Below are positions 54,603 to 64,000 of a DNA stretch of 64,000 nucleotides, in pieces. The stretch is from assembly GCA_010093605.1 (NCBI GenBank), contig MU004183.1, positions 2,108,001 through 2,172,000 of the forward strand, read 5' to 3'. Position numbers and translations under genes: made by a program. The notes beneath the pieces were generated by a model that worked only from the letters and a program-made list of their open reading frames with translations, made no database searches and was not told the DNA's origin. How positions within the stretch are numbered: the first letter of the stretch is position 1; each line of letters opens with the position of its first letter. The stretch comes from Lophium mytilinum. Its lineage: Eukaryota; Ascomycota; Dothideomycetes; Mytilinidiales; Mytilinidiaceae.

Positions 54603-57523
54603 ATGGCGGGGTGGGTGCAAGACGCTCGACTACGCAGACGTGGGCATCGAGAGAAGTGAGGTCGGTGGGAGGCTCCAGACGGGTGGAGGTGTGAAACATG
54701 GAATTACGGTCGATGGGTATGGCGCATGGAGAGGTCAAGCCACAGGTGCAGCGGGCGCATACATAAGAGAGTCAGTCTGCTATCGGGCAGGGCGGCGGCA
54801 GGGAGGGCTTGGACACGCGGGCGCTGGGTGCTGGCGTGGTGGGTAAAGTGCGTTGCGGCAGGTGCAAGAGAGGCTTTCGAGGCTAGGGAGACGCTCCGAT
54901 GAATGAAGCACCACCAACGACAGCTCCAGGGCTTAAGGCCGTCAGGGTCGCGGCAGCACAGCCACAGGGCCCTACGTCTCGCTCGCCGGCCGGGGCGTGA
55001 GGGCTCCAGGGCCTCTCCAGAAGAGTGCAGCAAGTCAGGGCCGGCGACATCACTCGGCCTGAAGGGGCGCGATGGGCAGCCGTGTCGCATCACTTACGAC
55101 TGTGGCAGCGGTCATCTCCCCCCAGCATCCCGGCGCGACTCGCGCTGCTCACTGCCGTTTTGGCTGCTGAAGCGGCGGGTGCAGACGCCTAGGTCGTCGC
55201 GCGCCGGGGGGCCTCCATGCAGTAGCTTTTGCAGACACGCGGACTCCCAGCCCGCTGTTTCTCGAGCGGGCCACTGTGGGCGGCCTTGTGCGAGGGCCTG
55301 TGGCTGCTGCTCCCGACGCCACCGGTAATGAGGGCCCCAAAAAGCGCTCGGCTTGGGGGCTCCACGTCGAGTTTCCCCATGACAATCCCGTGTCATCTCC
55401 CATCGCTCATTCCGCCCATTCTCATCTCCCATGCGGCCCATGCTCTCCCAGGTCGTGCTCTCCACGCGCTCCAATTCTACCGCTCGCACGGCCAGCGAAC
55501 GGCCCCGTCGCGCCCTTCAATCACAGCCGGCCCCTGCGTGAGAGCGACGGATGGACGACGAGGATGCTGCCCGCGATCCGCCCGCCAAACGGCTCCGGCG
55601 GCCAATCCTGTGGCTGGAGCGCGTGCTAATTGCGTCGCTTGTGCGCCGTCCTGGCCCGTTACGGAGGCTCTCTTTATTTCTAGAAAAGCCCACCATCTCT
55701 GTGCCGAAATGAAGGACGGCCGCTTGCCCGAACCGTACGCGCCCGTTGCTCGCGCCGCCATCGACTGCGAGCAGCACCGAGAGCCGTTCGTCATGCTGCC
55801 TCATGCAGCGCTCTCTCTTTGATGTCGGCCTCGGCCATTGGACGAGGCGGCGTGCGTGATTTCGCCAGCAATGGTAGAGCGCCGGTCATGCTTGTCACTT
55901 CCAAGCGTCCCCAGTTCCAGAGGCGCGTGTGGCCGGTACAACGGTCCCGGCACTTCCCACCCAGCCCGTCGCAGTCCCGGCTGCTCGTTGTGCGTCGAGC
56001 TGTCGTCTTTTGGGCCCTTCGAGGTGCGCCGATCGCCTGCGCCGCTGCGACGTCCACCGCGATGCGTACTCCCTTTGCTGGACCCTCGCGAATCGGGTGC
56101 TGCCCGGCGTTGCACATCATCACGCCAGAGCAGCTGAGGCCGACGTCGTCGCTGTGCCACAGCCCGGGTGAGCCACAGAAGATCTTCCCCCCGCGAATGA
56201 GAATGGCCCCCAATGGGGTCTAGACGTGGCGGTGCGTACGTGGACTGTCGATCTGTGGCTCACCATGGCGTGCGGCACAGACCGTCGGGACGCCGGTCGA
56301 GAGCCAGCTGTGGCGCCGCGTAAACCTGCAGGGCCTTGCGCCGTTGCACTGGCGTCTGGTGCCGTCGAGAGTCAAGATTCAAGATGGGGGAAATCATACC
56401 ATGTTGCGCGACGGCGTTGCTTGGTGTGTCGGAGAGACCTCCAGCCACCTCGAAGCTTCTGCTCCACCGAGTGCTTTTGCCTCTGCCAGCAGCAAGGGAG
56501 ACATGTACTGTACTCGTTTCCACCACTCGCTGCGGGCCGACTCCGAGTTACAACATCGTAAGGTGCGCGCATATCTTTTTCCATCAGCTGTCCTTTGCTC
56601 GCCGCTGTTGCCGACCGAGGGAGTGCATTGTCAGTTGTCACAGGAAGACCGCATCGGACGAACATCAAAAACGGGCCGGAGTCCCTTTTCTGAGTGTACC
56701 TAGTTTATAACAGCCTACCCTTGCCATACCATATTAGTGTTGACAGACGCGAAAATAAGAGAAATCCATGACTGGTTTGAAACGTGTGCCTGTTACCCTG
56801 CTAGCGATCGATAGAGCGCACTAAATTGTCTGTCTCGCTTGCTGGCCTTGTTTCAGATGAGATGTATATAATGTCCGAACTGATTTAGTCCGCGGGCAGA
56901 TGAAGCCAGACAAGCCAGAGTTTAATTGCGAGTCTACAGGAGGTGACGGTAATTTTGAGTTTTAAAACGTCGGTAGAGCCGGCAGCCAAGCCCTGCAGCC
57001 GACAGCTGTGAGCGATAATGCACCTGGTGATCGACCTTCAATCCACAGATCCTGCTGGAGCCTGACACAATCTTTCTTGACGTTGCGCCCTTAGCGACCT
57101 TCTCGTGTGGGTGTTGGTATCCACAGATCCGTCCAAAGCAGTCCGAAAGCGTGAACCCGAGTACGGAGTAGGCTCCGAGGAAGACGACATTGGCGTGTTA
57201 TTCACCGCTAAAGCCAAACAAACCATCTCCGCATACGACATGTGGGGGGAAAAGAACGCTCAACAGGTATGCTCTGACGTGAATCTGATCAAATGTCTGT
57301 GGTGATGAAAGCCTGCCGTTTGCTGCCCTCAAGCTGTCTCGCACTGGCGCAAGCAACTGCTGATATCAAATATGTCCCTGCATTGCTTAGTCTACAGCAT
57401 GGTACCATAATACGGGCTGTGTCAAGCGAACCAGTCTGCTTCGCGTGTCATACTCCACCATCCTGAGATATCAACAGGGTACGCATCCCCGATTACATAT
57501 CACGCTGGGCATGAAAAAAGTAA
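54603..57523. promoter_or_regulatory. long GC-rich upstream region of the CP2 gene with recurring CTGTGGC motif
   Basis: Nearly 3 kb without a credible gene; overlapping GC-driven open frames on both strands lack protein character. The heptamer GCCACAG or its complement CTGTGGC occurs at 54739, 54961, 55100, 55298, 55608, 56156, 56172, 56253 and 56308. Elsewhere in the window I noticed only scattered single copies. From about 56,700 the sequence becomes AT-richer; a 66-codon plus frame at 57,105-57,305 is not convincing. Confidence 0.45.
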
Positions 57524-57644
57524 ACCTGTCTGCCGCTGCTTGGAGTGCTTCAACAAGTTTCTAGATAGCCCAAAGCTATGGGTAATCAGCTCATTCATAT
57601 CTTTTAAAACGCATTGAAGCACCACAAACGGCGGCAGACAGGTG
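57524..57644 (+). mobile_element. small palindromic MITE, copy 1
   Basis: 121 bp with ends ACCTGTCTGCCGCTG and, reversed, ACCTGTCTGCCGCCG. Sub-terminal arms GTGCTTCAACAAG and CATTGAAGCACC are also inverted to each other. It lies 45 bp past the stop of the coiled-coil gene. A related copy in opposite orientation lies in that gene's intron. Confidence 0.8.
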
Positions 57645-57689
57645 TATAAGATTGATCTTATCCGCGTGCGCCCAGTCTTCGAAATCCGA

Positions 57690-59687
57690 TCAATTTCCGA
57701 AACTCTTCTGACCGGAACCACCTCCTACAGCTCTTGCAGCTGCTAACGCGAAACTGTTTCTGGCATTTCCCGCATTCTCAGTGAGCCTCGGGGTCCCAGA
57801 CCTGGCTACTGCGCTTGTAGAACTACCCGGCCCGACCGAGATACGTCTGCTGCTTCTGATTGAAGAACTGTGTCGAACAGCAGTCGCAGAGCTGTTAACC
57901 GAACTCGCAGAGTCTCTCCGCGTCATCGAATCTTGATACACCGACGTCAGAATGCTAGAAGGCGAGTCTTCTCGTCGCACTCGCGCCAAGGGATGCTCTT
58001 GGAGAGGGCTTGGTATCATGGAAGCCTTTCGAGTTTCGGGACTGACCTTAGTGTCGACAGCCAGCACCTGAGAACTCAAAGTCAGGGTCCTCCCGACACT
58101 GGCCAGTTCGGCAGTCACTTGATCCATTGCAGAGATAGTCGTATCATCTCCAGGGTCAAAGGAGAAATGTCGACGTGGGTGGCGATCAGAGCTTAGCTGA
58201 GGCTGTGATTGGGAGTGTCTTGGTCGACGCTCGAGGCCCCAATCTCCACTGTCAGTGTCTTGTCTAGGCTTTGAGGGCGCTTCGGAGAGATGTTGTTCCA
58301 ACACTGCGTTATCTTTACCTTCTAGAATATTCACAAGCCGCGGGAGCATCGTTTCGATGCATATGCCGCGTCGCCGAGCAAGCTGAATGACGAGGTCTCG
58401 CAGCGCAACGAAGTCTTCTCCTTCAGCCCTTGCATCTACTATCGTGTTTGTTGTTGCGCCCTCTTCATCTGGTAAAGCATCTCCAGCAGAACTGAAAGTG
58501 GAGTATGTGTCCGAGGGATCATCAGATTGACTGGCCAGAGGAGGACCTCTACCTTGAGATGACAGAATACTCTCGCCATGTGATGGGGCTGCTTCGTTGC
58601 TCTTGGTCCAGTATGATAGCGAGTGCTTGTGTCGTCTATCCGGGGGAGTTCCCACAGGCAGGTCATCGTGATCGTTCATGTGGGATAACGTCTTGGATAG
58701 TGCTTTCATCTGGTTCGATGGGGACTTTGAGCGCAGAACGACTGGTAGTTGCTATGTTAGCATAACGTAAAGAGACGCCGGGTATAGAATAAGTGGCACA
58801 CTCAACAAGAACCTGTCTTGCGTACACCTGTCTGCCGCTGTCTGTGGTGCTTCAATGTATTTTGAGCATACAAACAAGATAGAAACTCTTAGCCTTGGGC
58901 ATATGTAAACTTGTTGAAGCACTTCCAGCAGTGGCAGACAGGTGTAAACAGGTTCTTGGTGAGAGTGCCACCTTTTTCATGCCCCCATGAGAAAGTTGAG
59001 AATGCTATGGTCCTTACCTCGTTGACCCTCTCTCATCATGTCTTGGCTAACCTGGTCTCTCCATAAGAATTCGTACGCTGTTTCGAGCTGCTCTTCGGAT
59101 GGTGTCTTATGAACCTTGCGCTTTCGATGGATCACACTGCCTTGTCGCGCTCTCATTAGCTCAGTCATTCCCTGTTTGCCTCTTGCGATAATCAGCTCTA
59201 GCCGTCGGATCTCGCTGCGGAAGTTATGCTCCTCGGCCGACCATCGCTCCTCCGCTTCCTTGTAGCCATCAAGCGTCTCCTTCAGAAGCTCATCCAATTT
59301 CTCCTTCTCCTCGCGGAGATTTCTGTAGTTCTCGACAAGGTGTAGTATGCTGCTGTTATGAGCCACAGGGAGGGGCTTATTGGGATTCCTGAGAAGCATC
59401 GTGGATATAGACTGTACCACCATGTAGGGATCAACCTTTGGCTCGACGTCTACGGGCTGTCCAAGGTTGTCCCAAAAGTTGTCGGAAAACAACTCGTCGG
59501 ACTTTTGTGGGGCGGAGATGGCAAGGTAGTTAGACAGGTATCTCGTCAGCTTCGGTCGGGGTCGAAGCCGTGAAGTCGAGCGCTCGGAGCCATTGTCGCT
59601 ATGACGGTCGTCAAAATCATCTGCTACTGGTGTTTTTGAGCGGGTTGGGTGGGAGATCTTCTTGCGCCATGCGTTGATGTCTGTCAT
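57690..59687 (-). CDS. coiled-coil protein, two exons, MITE in the intron
   Basis: Exons are 59018-59687 and 57690-58741; the 276-bp intron (GTAAGG donor, CCAG acceptor, CTAAC branch-like site) gives 573 residues. The N-terminus MTDINAWRKKISHPTRSKTP is Ser/Arg-rich. A conserved-looking segment, VDPYMVVQSISTMLLRNPNK, leads into a coiled coil (about residues 130-195: LVENYRNLREEKEKLDELLK, SEIRRLELIIARGKQG). The junction reads MREGQR joined to VVLRSKSPSNQMKALSKTLS. Exon 2 continues with DLVIQLARRRGICIETMLPR and a Ser/Arg-rich tail ending SGQKSFGN. An alternative upstream ATG at 59897 would add 70 residues. I do not recognise the family; the coiled coil and low-complexity ends suggest a scaffold or cytoskeletal role. 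Confidence 0.77.
58793..58971 (-). mobile_element. small palindromic MITE, copy 2, inside an intron
   Basis: The core (58826-58943, 118 bp) matches copy 1 in reverse orientation, with ends ACCTGTCTGCCGCTG and ACCTGTCTGCCACTG. Around it a further inverted pair, GTGGCACACTCAACAAGAAC at the left and GTGGCACTCTCACCAAGAAC reversed at the right, extends the palindrome to 179 bp. It occupies most of the intron of the coiled-coil gene. Confidence 0.8.
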
Positions 59688-62131
59688 GGCCGCGATATCG
59701 ACGCCCGGTCGTGCAGACACGATTTCAGTGCCGGTGAAGGAGGAGAGAAAAGCTGTGTGCGAGACTCCAGGTGTGATTGAAAGAGCGAGAGAAAGAGAGG
59801 TGGTGGGTGTTGTAGAGTGGAGAGGGAAAAGAGAGGTGGTGACTTGATGTTTGCAAGACAGGCAGGAGCCGCCCACGGGCAACGTCAAGCACGTCAACAG
59901 TCACAGTTCTTAAATAACGATGACTATCATCGCTAAAGCATTTCCTCGAAATTATGATCGTGCAACGAAGCAGCGAGAAGACTTACAAGCAGTACTACAA
60001 ACCGAAACAGCGGAGTCATCTCTGCCGGGCACCTCTCGCATCCATGCCTCAGAGGACCGCATCCGCAAGTGCAGCAAATACCTCTCTCCGATACTTATCG
60101 CGAACGTTTGACTCAGCCAATGGCTTATCACAGCAGCAATTCACCCTGGTCGGCGTTTTGTTTGTGCTCTGGAGTTCTCGATAAACCTAACATCGACCTA
60201 CTTGGCCCGCGCACAACATGTTCTATGCCTGTTCCCTCTCTCCTCCTTCTTCTCTTCAAGGGCGTCGGGAGTCATCACCACCATCATCATCATTACTGGC
60301 TAGCACTGCTGATGTCTCCAGGCCTCCCCCATGTCTGGTCAAAGAATGCCGGTCGGTCGTGCTGGTGGCACGTTCTGCGTCTACCCTGGGACATAATGCG
60401 ATAACTGCCTTTCTGCTTGTAGCGACGGCGACATTCAAACTTCGATTCCTTGCCCAGACCCGCACACCAGGTTCATCCTCAGGTTTCCATGCGCAGTGGA
60501 TTCAATTACAGGGTCTGGCGCCTGGTTGGGCGTTTGCTTCGGCATAAAGCAACCAAACCCTTCTTCATTATACCGCCCAGCTTGTCTGGGAGTGTGAAAA
60601 AGAACTTCCTGCCTTTATCGGAGTTCGGAGTCTAGAGAGATGCTAGAATGCGACGAGGATGGATCAAATATAATGAAAGGGAACTGGGACTGAGAGGGAG
60701 GGATAGATGGGCTGGTGGTGACGAAATATTTGTTGTAGTGGGATCGGAAACCTTGAGCACAGGTTCAACCAATATGGCTATCCTCCCCTACTGACATCTT
60801 GAAAACATCTTACCCTAATTAAGTACACGAATAACTAGCTGGAAAGAAACAAACAGCAATGAACGGCCATAGCCCGCTGAGTCAATGCGTCCGCGGGTAA
60901 TTCAAGGGAGAGATTTTGTTTTCACTCAGTCATTAGAACCACGTGTTGGAAACTTTGGAACCAAAGAGTTCTCAAGTGCTATAAATTTACTCGAAGTTAA
61001 TTATGCAAGCGTCATTGGGAGGAAGCAACTCGGCCAAAAGTTTTGAACACCGACCCTTTCGAGTTATGATAGTTCTCTAGAGAATAGGATCACGTTTTGA
61101 AGCTCCCAAACGATTCAGCATCGGCTGGGCTATGGCTTTGACGGATTAAGGGTTCATCAGGCATTGTGGCGGAGGTCAGTACAAAGGTACCTTTGTAGGC
61201 TCGGAGTTAAAACAAGATTTTGTAGCAAGATGCCTGCGTCCAAACGCGGTTTAGCTTCCCGATCACAACTAACGTTACCTACTACTCATTGAGATTCTCC
61301 ACATTCTTGTGCTTGAAATCCACTGTGGCCAGTCGAAGAGAAAAGCATTATAACACCATCCAATGTTATACAAACATCTGTTGATTTGATGTTTGATTAA
61401 CTGTGTTTTGAGATAATTGTTCCCGGAGGGGTTTCAGCATTGTTTGATACCTGTTTCAGATGATTTCTTCCAACTATTATCCTTTATAGAGCAACACACA
61501 CATCAACGACCAGGTTTTCACAGTGTCCAGTAAACAAAGATTCTCTATACAGATAGCCATTAGCTTCATCAAGGCGCTTCGCAAGCGCTTTGAGCTATGT
61601 TGCCACCAAGTCCGAAGAGCTTCACATGTCTAACACAACCGAGAGTACAGGCCTCAACGGATCTTATGCACTACACGCACTGGCGCCAATCGACGCCACA
61701 GGGAGCAGCTTGACACGCCGCTTGGCACATCTCCGGTTCCTGATCTCCCCTTACAGCCCCAAAAAACAAGCTCATCCAAGCCCAAGCCAAGGCCAACGTC
61801 ATCAGAGCCTCAGCCACCAGCTTTCATGCGCCGCTGGAACGTCAACTATCCGGTTTCACGTGCCACCTCGATACCGCATCGGTCTCAATCCTCCATCAAC
61901 GTCTGTCTCAAGTCCTAGGGGGCTGATAATGCTTTGGCCAGGCCGATGGGGAATCATACAAAAGATCATGCCTCCCACTTGGCGATGAATCCATCAACTG
62001 CACTTCTCGCTTTCAAGTTATACTCTATTTTCTTACCATCACATTCCTTTGTCGCCGGCCGACCGTTTACATTCTCTCAAAAGCCATTTCAAGTCAACTC
62101 GTTTCGTTATCACACGCCTTAAACCGCAACT
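59688..62131. other. long intergenic region, nothing supported
   Basis: Holds the promoter of the coiled-coil gene and AT-rich sequence from about 60,700. Frames at 60,218-60,547 and 61,590-61,988 (plus) are open but have no recognisable motif, and Ser/Pro-rich composition makes chance likely. A (CATCAT)-type microsatellite lies near 60,277-60,295. Confidence 0.4.
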
Positions 62132-62336
62132 ATGAAGTTCACCGCCATTATCGCTGCTGTGCTCTCTTTGGCTACGTTCGTTGTTGCGGCTCCAGTTCCT
62201 GCGACTGAAGGTGGGGACAGATACTGTCTTGGTGCAGGACCTCAAGCTAATTCGTGTAGATGTTAAAGAACGCCAGAACCATGGCATGTGCGTCACTTCC
62301 GACGGCACCACAGTCACCCAGATCGAGGGCTGCTAG
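62132..62336 (+). CDS. 51-residue secreted peptide precursor
   Basis: Exons are 62132-62210 and 62260-62336 with a 49-bp intron (GTGGGG donor, TAG acceptor). The product starts with a clear signal peptide, MKFTAIIAAVLSLATFVVAA, with likely cleavage around AAPVPA. The mature part of about 30 residues is polar and has two cysteines (NHGMCVTSDGTTVTQIEGC), the second being the last residue. A dipeptide-poor DVKERQ after the signal could be a processing region. The size and form fit a small secreted protein, perhaps an effector-like or signalling peptide. I know no homologue. The gene is too short for ordinary gene finding. Confidence 0.6.
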
Positions 62337-62792
62337 ACACACCACCCATGGAATTGAAGGGTGAAGGGATCCTGCGCGAAAAGGAAGGCTGACGACGAGC
62401 ACGCGTAGACAGGCGACCAATCCAAACATTGCCTAAGAGTACTGTCAAATGGAGGTACGGGGTTTTCTGGGTCGTTGAAAGACCCGGTCGCTGTAGTCTT
62501 GTTCGACATTGGAGTTTTACAAAGGAAATTAAAGCTTCTTACGGCTATTAGTAATGACGGATGCATATCATGGGAAGACTAGAGTGGAGGTTTTGAATGA
62601 AACTGTACTGGATTTGATACCGAGTCTTAACAGACAGGAAGATGATGATAATGATGATGCTAGTGAAAGGGTATATTGCCGTATTTCCGAAGATGCCATA
62701 TTGTAAATGCTAAGAGTGATAGTGTCGCCCCCGCTATAGACCATATAAGTCTCGGCCATGTCTTTGAAGCAAGAGATCAATTCCTCTCCCCA
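62337..62792. other. intergenic, nothing recognised
   Basis: Convergent 3' regions of the secreted-peptide gene and OTU1. A GATGATGATAATGATGATG stretch lies near 62,640. Confidence 0.4.
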
Positions 62793-63827
62793 TCAATCAC
62801 CCTCCCCGAAGTCACTGTGACCAGTCGCTGTTGCATGCTTGACCGCGTCCTTTTCACCCTTCCCCTTCCATCCGCAAAGATTGCATTTGATCGAGAACTT
62901 CTGGGTATTGGTGTAGTATCCCCCCTTCTGTAGCTTCCGGCAGAGCTCTACGGCAGCTTCCAGGATCTCATCTGCATCGGCGTCGAAGACTTTCTGGTCC
63001 AGCTCGGCGCCCAAGTCTGCATGCGTATGCGGAGGATCTGACGGGCTGATTGCTATCGTATCGTAGTGGACCCCGGAGTACACCACAATACACCTCCGCG
63101 GTTGTCCCTCGTTGAACCGGTAAACATGCAGATTCTCGACGTCGATACTGCAGATCTCAACGCCAAATTGCTCCGACAGGATGGTGAGTTCAATGGATCC
63201 ACCCCACGACGACTCCATCTGTATCCACTTGCAGTACTCGTCGGGTGTTTGCTCGAGTGTGACGGCGTTGTATTTCTCCGGGTCATTTTGGATAGCTTGG
63301 GCAACCACTGATCGCAGCTCCGTCATGGCATCCAGCTCATCGCTCAGCACTGCGCTTGAGATAGCCCGGAACAAACAGCTGTTATCATCCGGCATGACGC
63401 GGAGTACTACAGTGGCGCCGTGAGAGGGCAAAGGTATTTCCGGTGGATCTTCGAGATTCTTCCGCCGCTTCAAGGAGAGAGGTCCCATCTGATCCTTCGG
63501 TTTCGACCTCGAAGGTATAGGGGGAGGTGTGAGGGTGTTCGATGTACTCTGAGAGGACGGATCTGAAGTGGAAGGTTGTGCGGAGCCTTCGCTTTCTCGT
63601 GCCAGTACAATAAGTTGTTCCCCGTTGAGTTTCAGATCTGTCTCTTTGAGGAGAGTCGGAAGACCGTAGAGCGAGGGATCGAGAGGCTGTGGAGGGAAAC
63701 CCCATTTAAGGTCGAACTCTGCAAGACTGGATGCTTCTGATATGCTGGTGAGCAGATCGCAGACAGTGGCGTCATCGGAGAGAGTGATGGTAGAAACGCC
63801 CGAGGGCGCTCGTATTCTTAAGCGCAT
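62793..63827 (-). CDS. OTU1: ubiquitin thioesterase OTU1 (YOD1 homologue)
   Basis: A deubiquitinase that acts with Cdc48/p97 in ER-associated degradation. A single exon of 344 residues; the first in-frame ATG is 63827 (MRLRIRAPSGVSTITLSDDA). The N-terminal UBX-like domain (residues 1-78) contains WGFPPQPLD and LNGEQLIVLAR and binds Cdc48. The OTU catalytic core has PDDNSCLFRAI with Asp148 and Cys151 and the catalytic His254 in VVYSGVHYD. The C-terminal C2H2 finger uses C315, C318, H331 and H337 (CNLCGWKGKGEKDAVKHAT). The linker of about 50 residues is Ser/Pro-rich. All domains of the yeast and human proteins are present. Confidence 0.95.
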   Translation of the reverse strand: MRLRIRAPSGVSTITLSDDATVCDLLTSISEASSLAEFDLKWGFPPQPLDPSLYGLPTLLKETDLKLNGEQLIVLARESEGSAQPSTSDPSSQSTSNTLTPPPIPSRSKPKDQMGPLSLKRRKNLEDPPEIPLPSHGATVVLRVMPDDNSCLFRAISSAVLSDELDAMTELRSVVAQAIQNDPEKYNAVTLEQTPDEYCKWIQMESSWGGSIELTILSEQFGVEICSIDVENLHVYRFNEGQPRRCIVVYSGVHYDTIAISPSDPPHTHADLGAELDQKVFDADADEILEAAVELCRKLQKGGYYTNTQKFSIKCNLCGWKGKGEKDAVKHATATGHSDFGEGD

Positions 63828-64000
63828 AGTCGGTCGTGGCAAAGGTCGGTCGAGTGGATTCTAGAGGTAAGGTTCTCAAGCAAACAGGTCGTAGCAATCC
63901 TCGGTTCCTTCCGAGGCTCGGTCGCGGGCTGTGGTGCGATGCAAACACGCGGATTGAAGTGCAGGAGTCCTTTGAGAACAGCGAGGGGTGTGGTATCCAC
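63828..64000. other. upstream region of OTU1 at the window edge
   Basis: A short 5' region with no separate feature. Confidence 0.4.

Noticed and set aside
54903-56710. Many overlapping open frames of 80-200 codons on both strands
   Set aside because: They follow from high GC content. Frames overlap in all phases, composition is Arg/Ser/Pro/Ala-rich, and no domain, splice pattern or consistent start appears.
58977-59017. A separate gene ending at 58977 just before the intronic MITE
   Set aside because: A GTAAGG donor at 59017 and an acceptor at 58742 join this frame to the next one with whole-codon length, so both are exons of one gene.
60218-60547. A 109-codon plus-strand ORF near a CAT-rich microsatellite
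   Set aside because: Ser/Pro-rich, interrupted in neighbouring frames and lacking domain or splice support.

Overview
This window comes from a filamentous ascomycete (Pezizomycotina). The genes are densely packed on both strands and interrupted by short GT-AG introns, mostly 49-84 bp, often with CTAAC-type branch sites. The recognisable proteins form a typical mould set: a rhodopsin-like PTH11/SAT4-type membrane protein, a HET-domain protein, a grainyhead/CP2 regulator of the csp-2 type, Mcm10, DASH Duo1 and Mcp1. I cannot place it below subphylum with confidence. Splice junctions were worked out by eye, and for every multi-exon gene with exon boundaries given below the spliced length is a whole number of codons.

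Layout. 0.8-2.8 kb: phosphoglucomutase. 3.1-4.8 kb: a doubtful small ORF and the rhodopsin-like receptor. 6.0-8.3 kb: biotin-protein ligase. 9.4-11.5 kb: divergent BSD2/Ndfip-like and CBP6-like genes. 12.0-14.3 kb: an orphan coiled-coil protein and the decayed remains of a DUF7580-like gene and a TPR gene. 15.3-18.5 kb: a RING protein and an extended SDR reductase. 19.6-25.4 kb: a membrane protein, a C2H2 protein with a 31-residue internal repeat, MCP1, a tRNA-like SINE candidate and a Cys-rich protein. 26.2-30.4 kb: a MITE, a HET-domain gene and a head-to-head integral membrane protein. 30.6-38.2 kb: a cell-cycle and replication block (DUO1, a nuclear protein rich in S/T-P sites, RNase H2 subunit B, MCM10). 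38.8-42.1 kb: a tubulin-tyrosine-ligase-like protein and galactokinase. 43.1-44.5 kb: an unusual protein kinase. 45-51 kb: gene-poor sequence, partly GC-rich. 51.8-54.6 kb: the grainyhead/CP2 factor. 54.6-57.5 kb: GC-rich non-coding sequence with a recurring heptamer. 57.7-59.7 kb: a coiled-coil protein with one MITE in its intron and a related copy just past its stop. 62.1-63.8 kb: a tiny secreted peptide and the deubiquitinase OTU1.

Functional links. Galactokinase and phosphoglucomutase are both Leloir-pathway steps but lie 38 kb apart. DUO1 and the nuclear protein share one divergent promoter, and RNase H2B and MCM10 share another, so four genes linked to chromosome duplication or nuclear function sit within 8 kb. 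The HET gene and its membrane-protein neighbour start 158 bp apart on opposite strands and could act as a pair in non-self recognition; this is the best candidate here for an undescribed system.

Mobile DNA is limited to short non-autonomous elements: two copies of a pogo-like MITE family (42.3 and 49.2 kb), two copies of a small palindromic family (57.5 and 58.8 kb), one 240-bp inverted-repeat element beside the HET gene and one possible SINE. I saw no tRNA, rRNA, CRISPR, retroelement or virus-like sequence.
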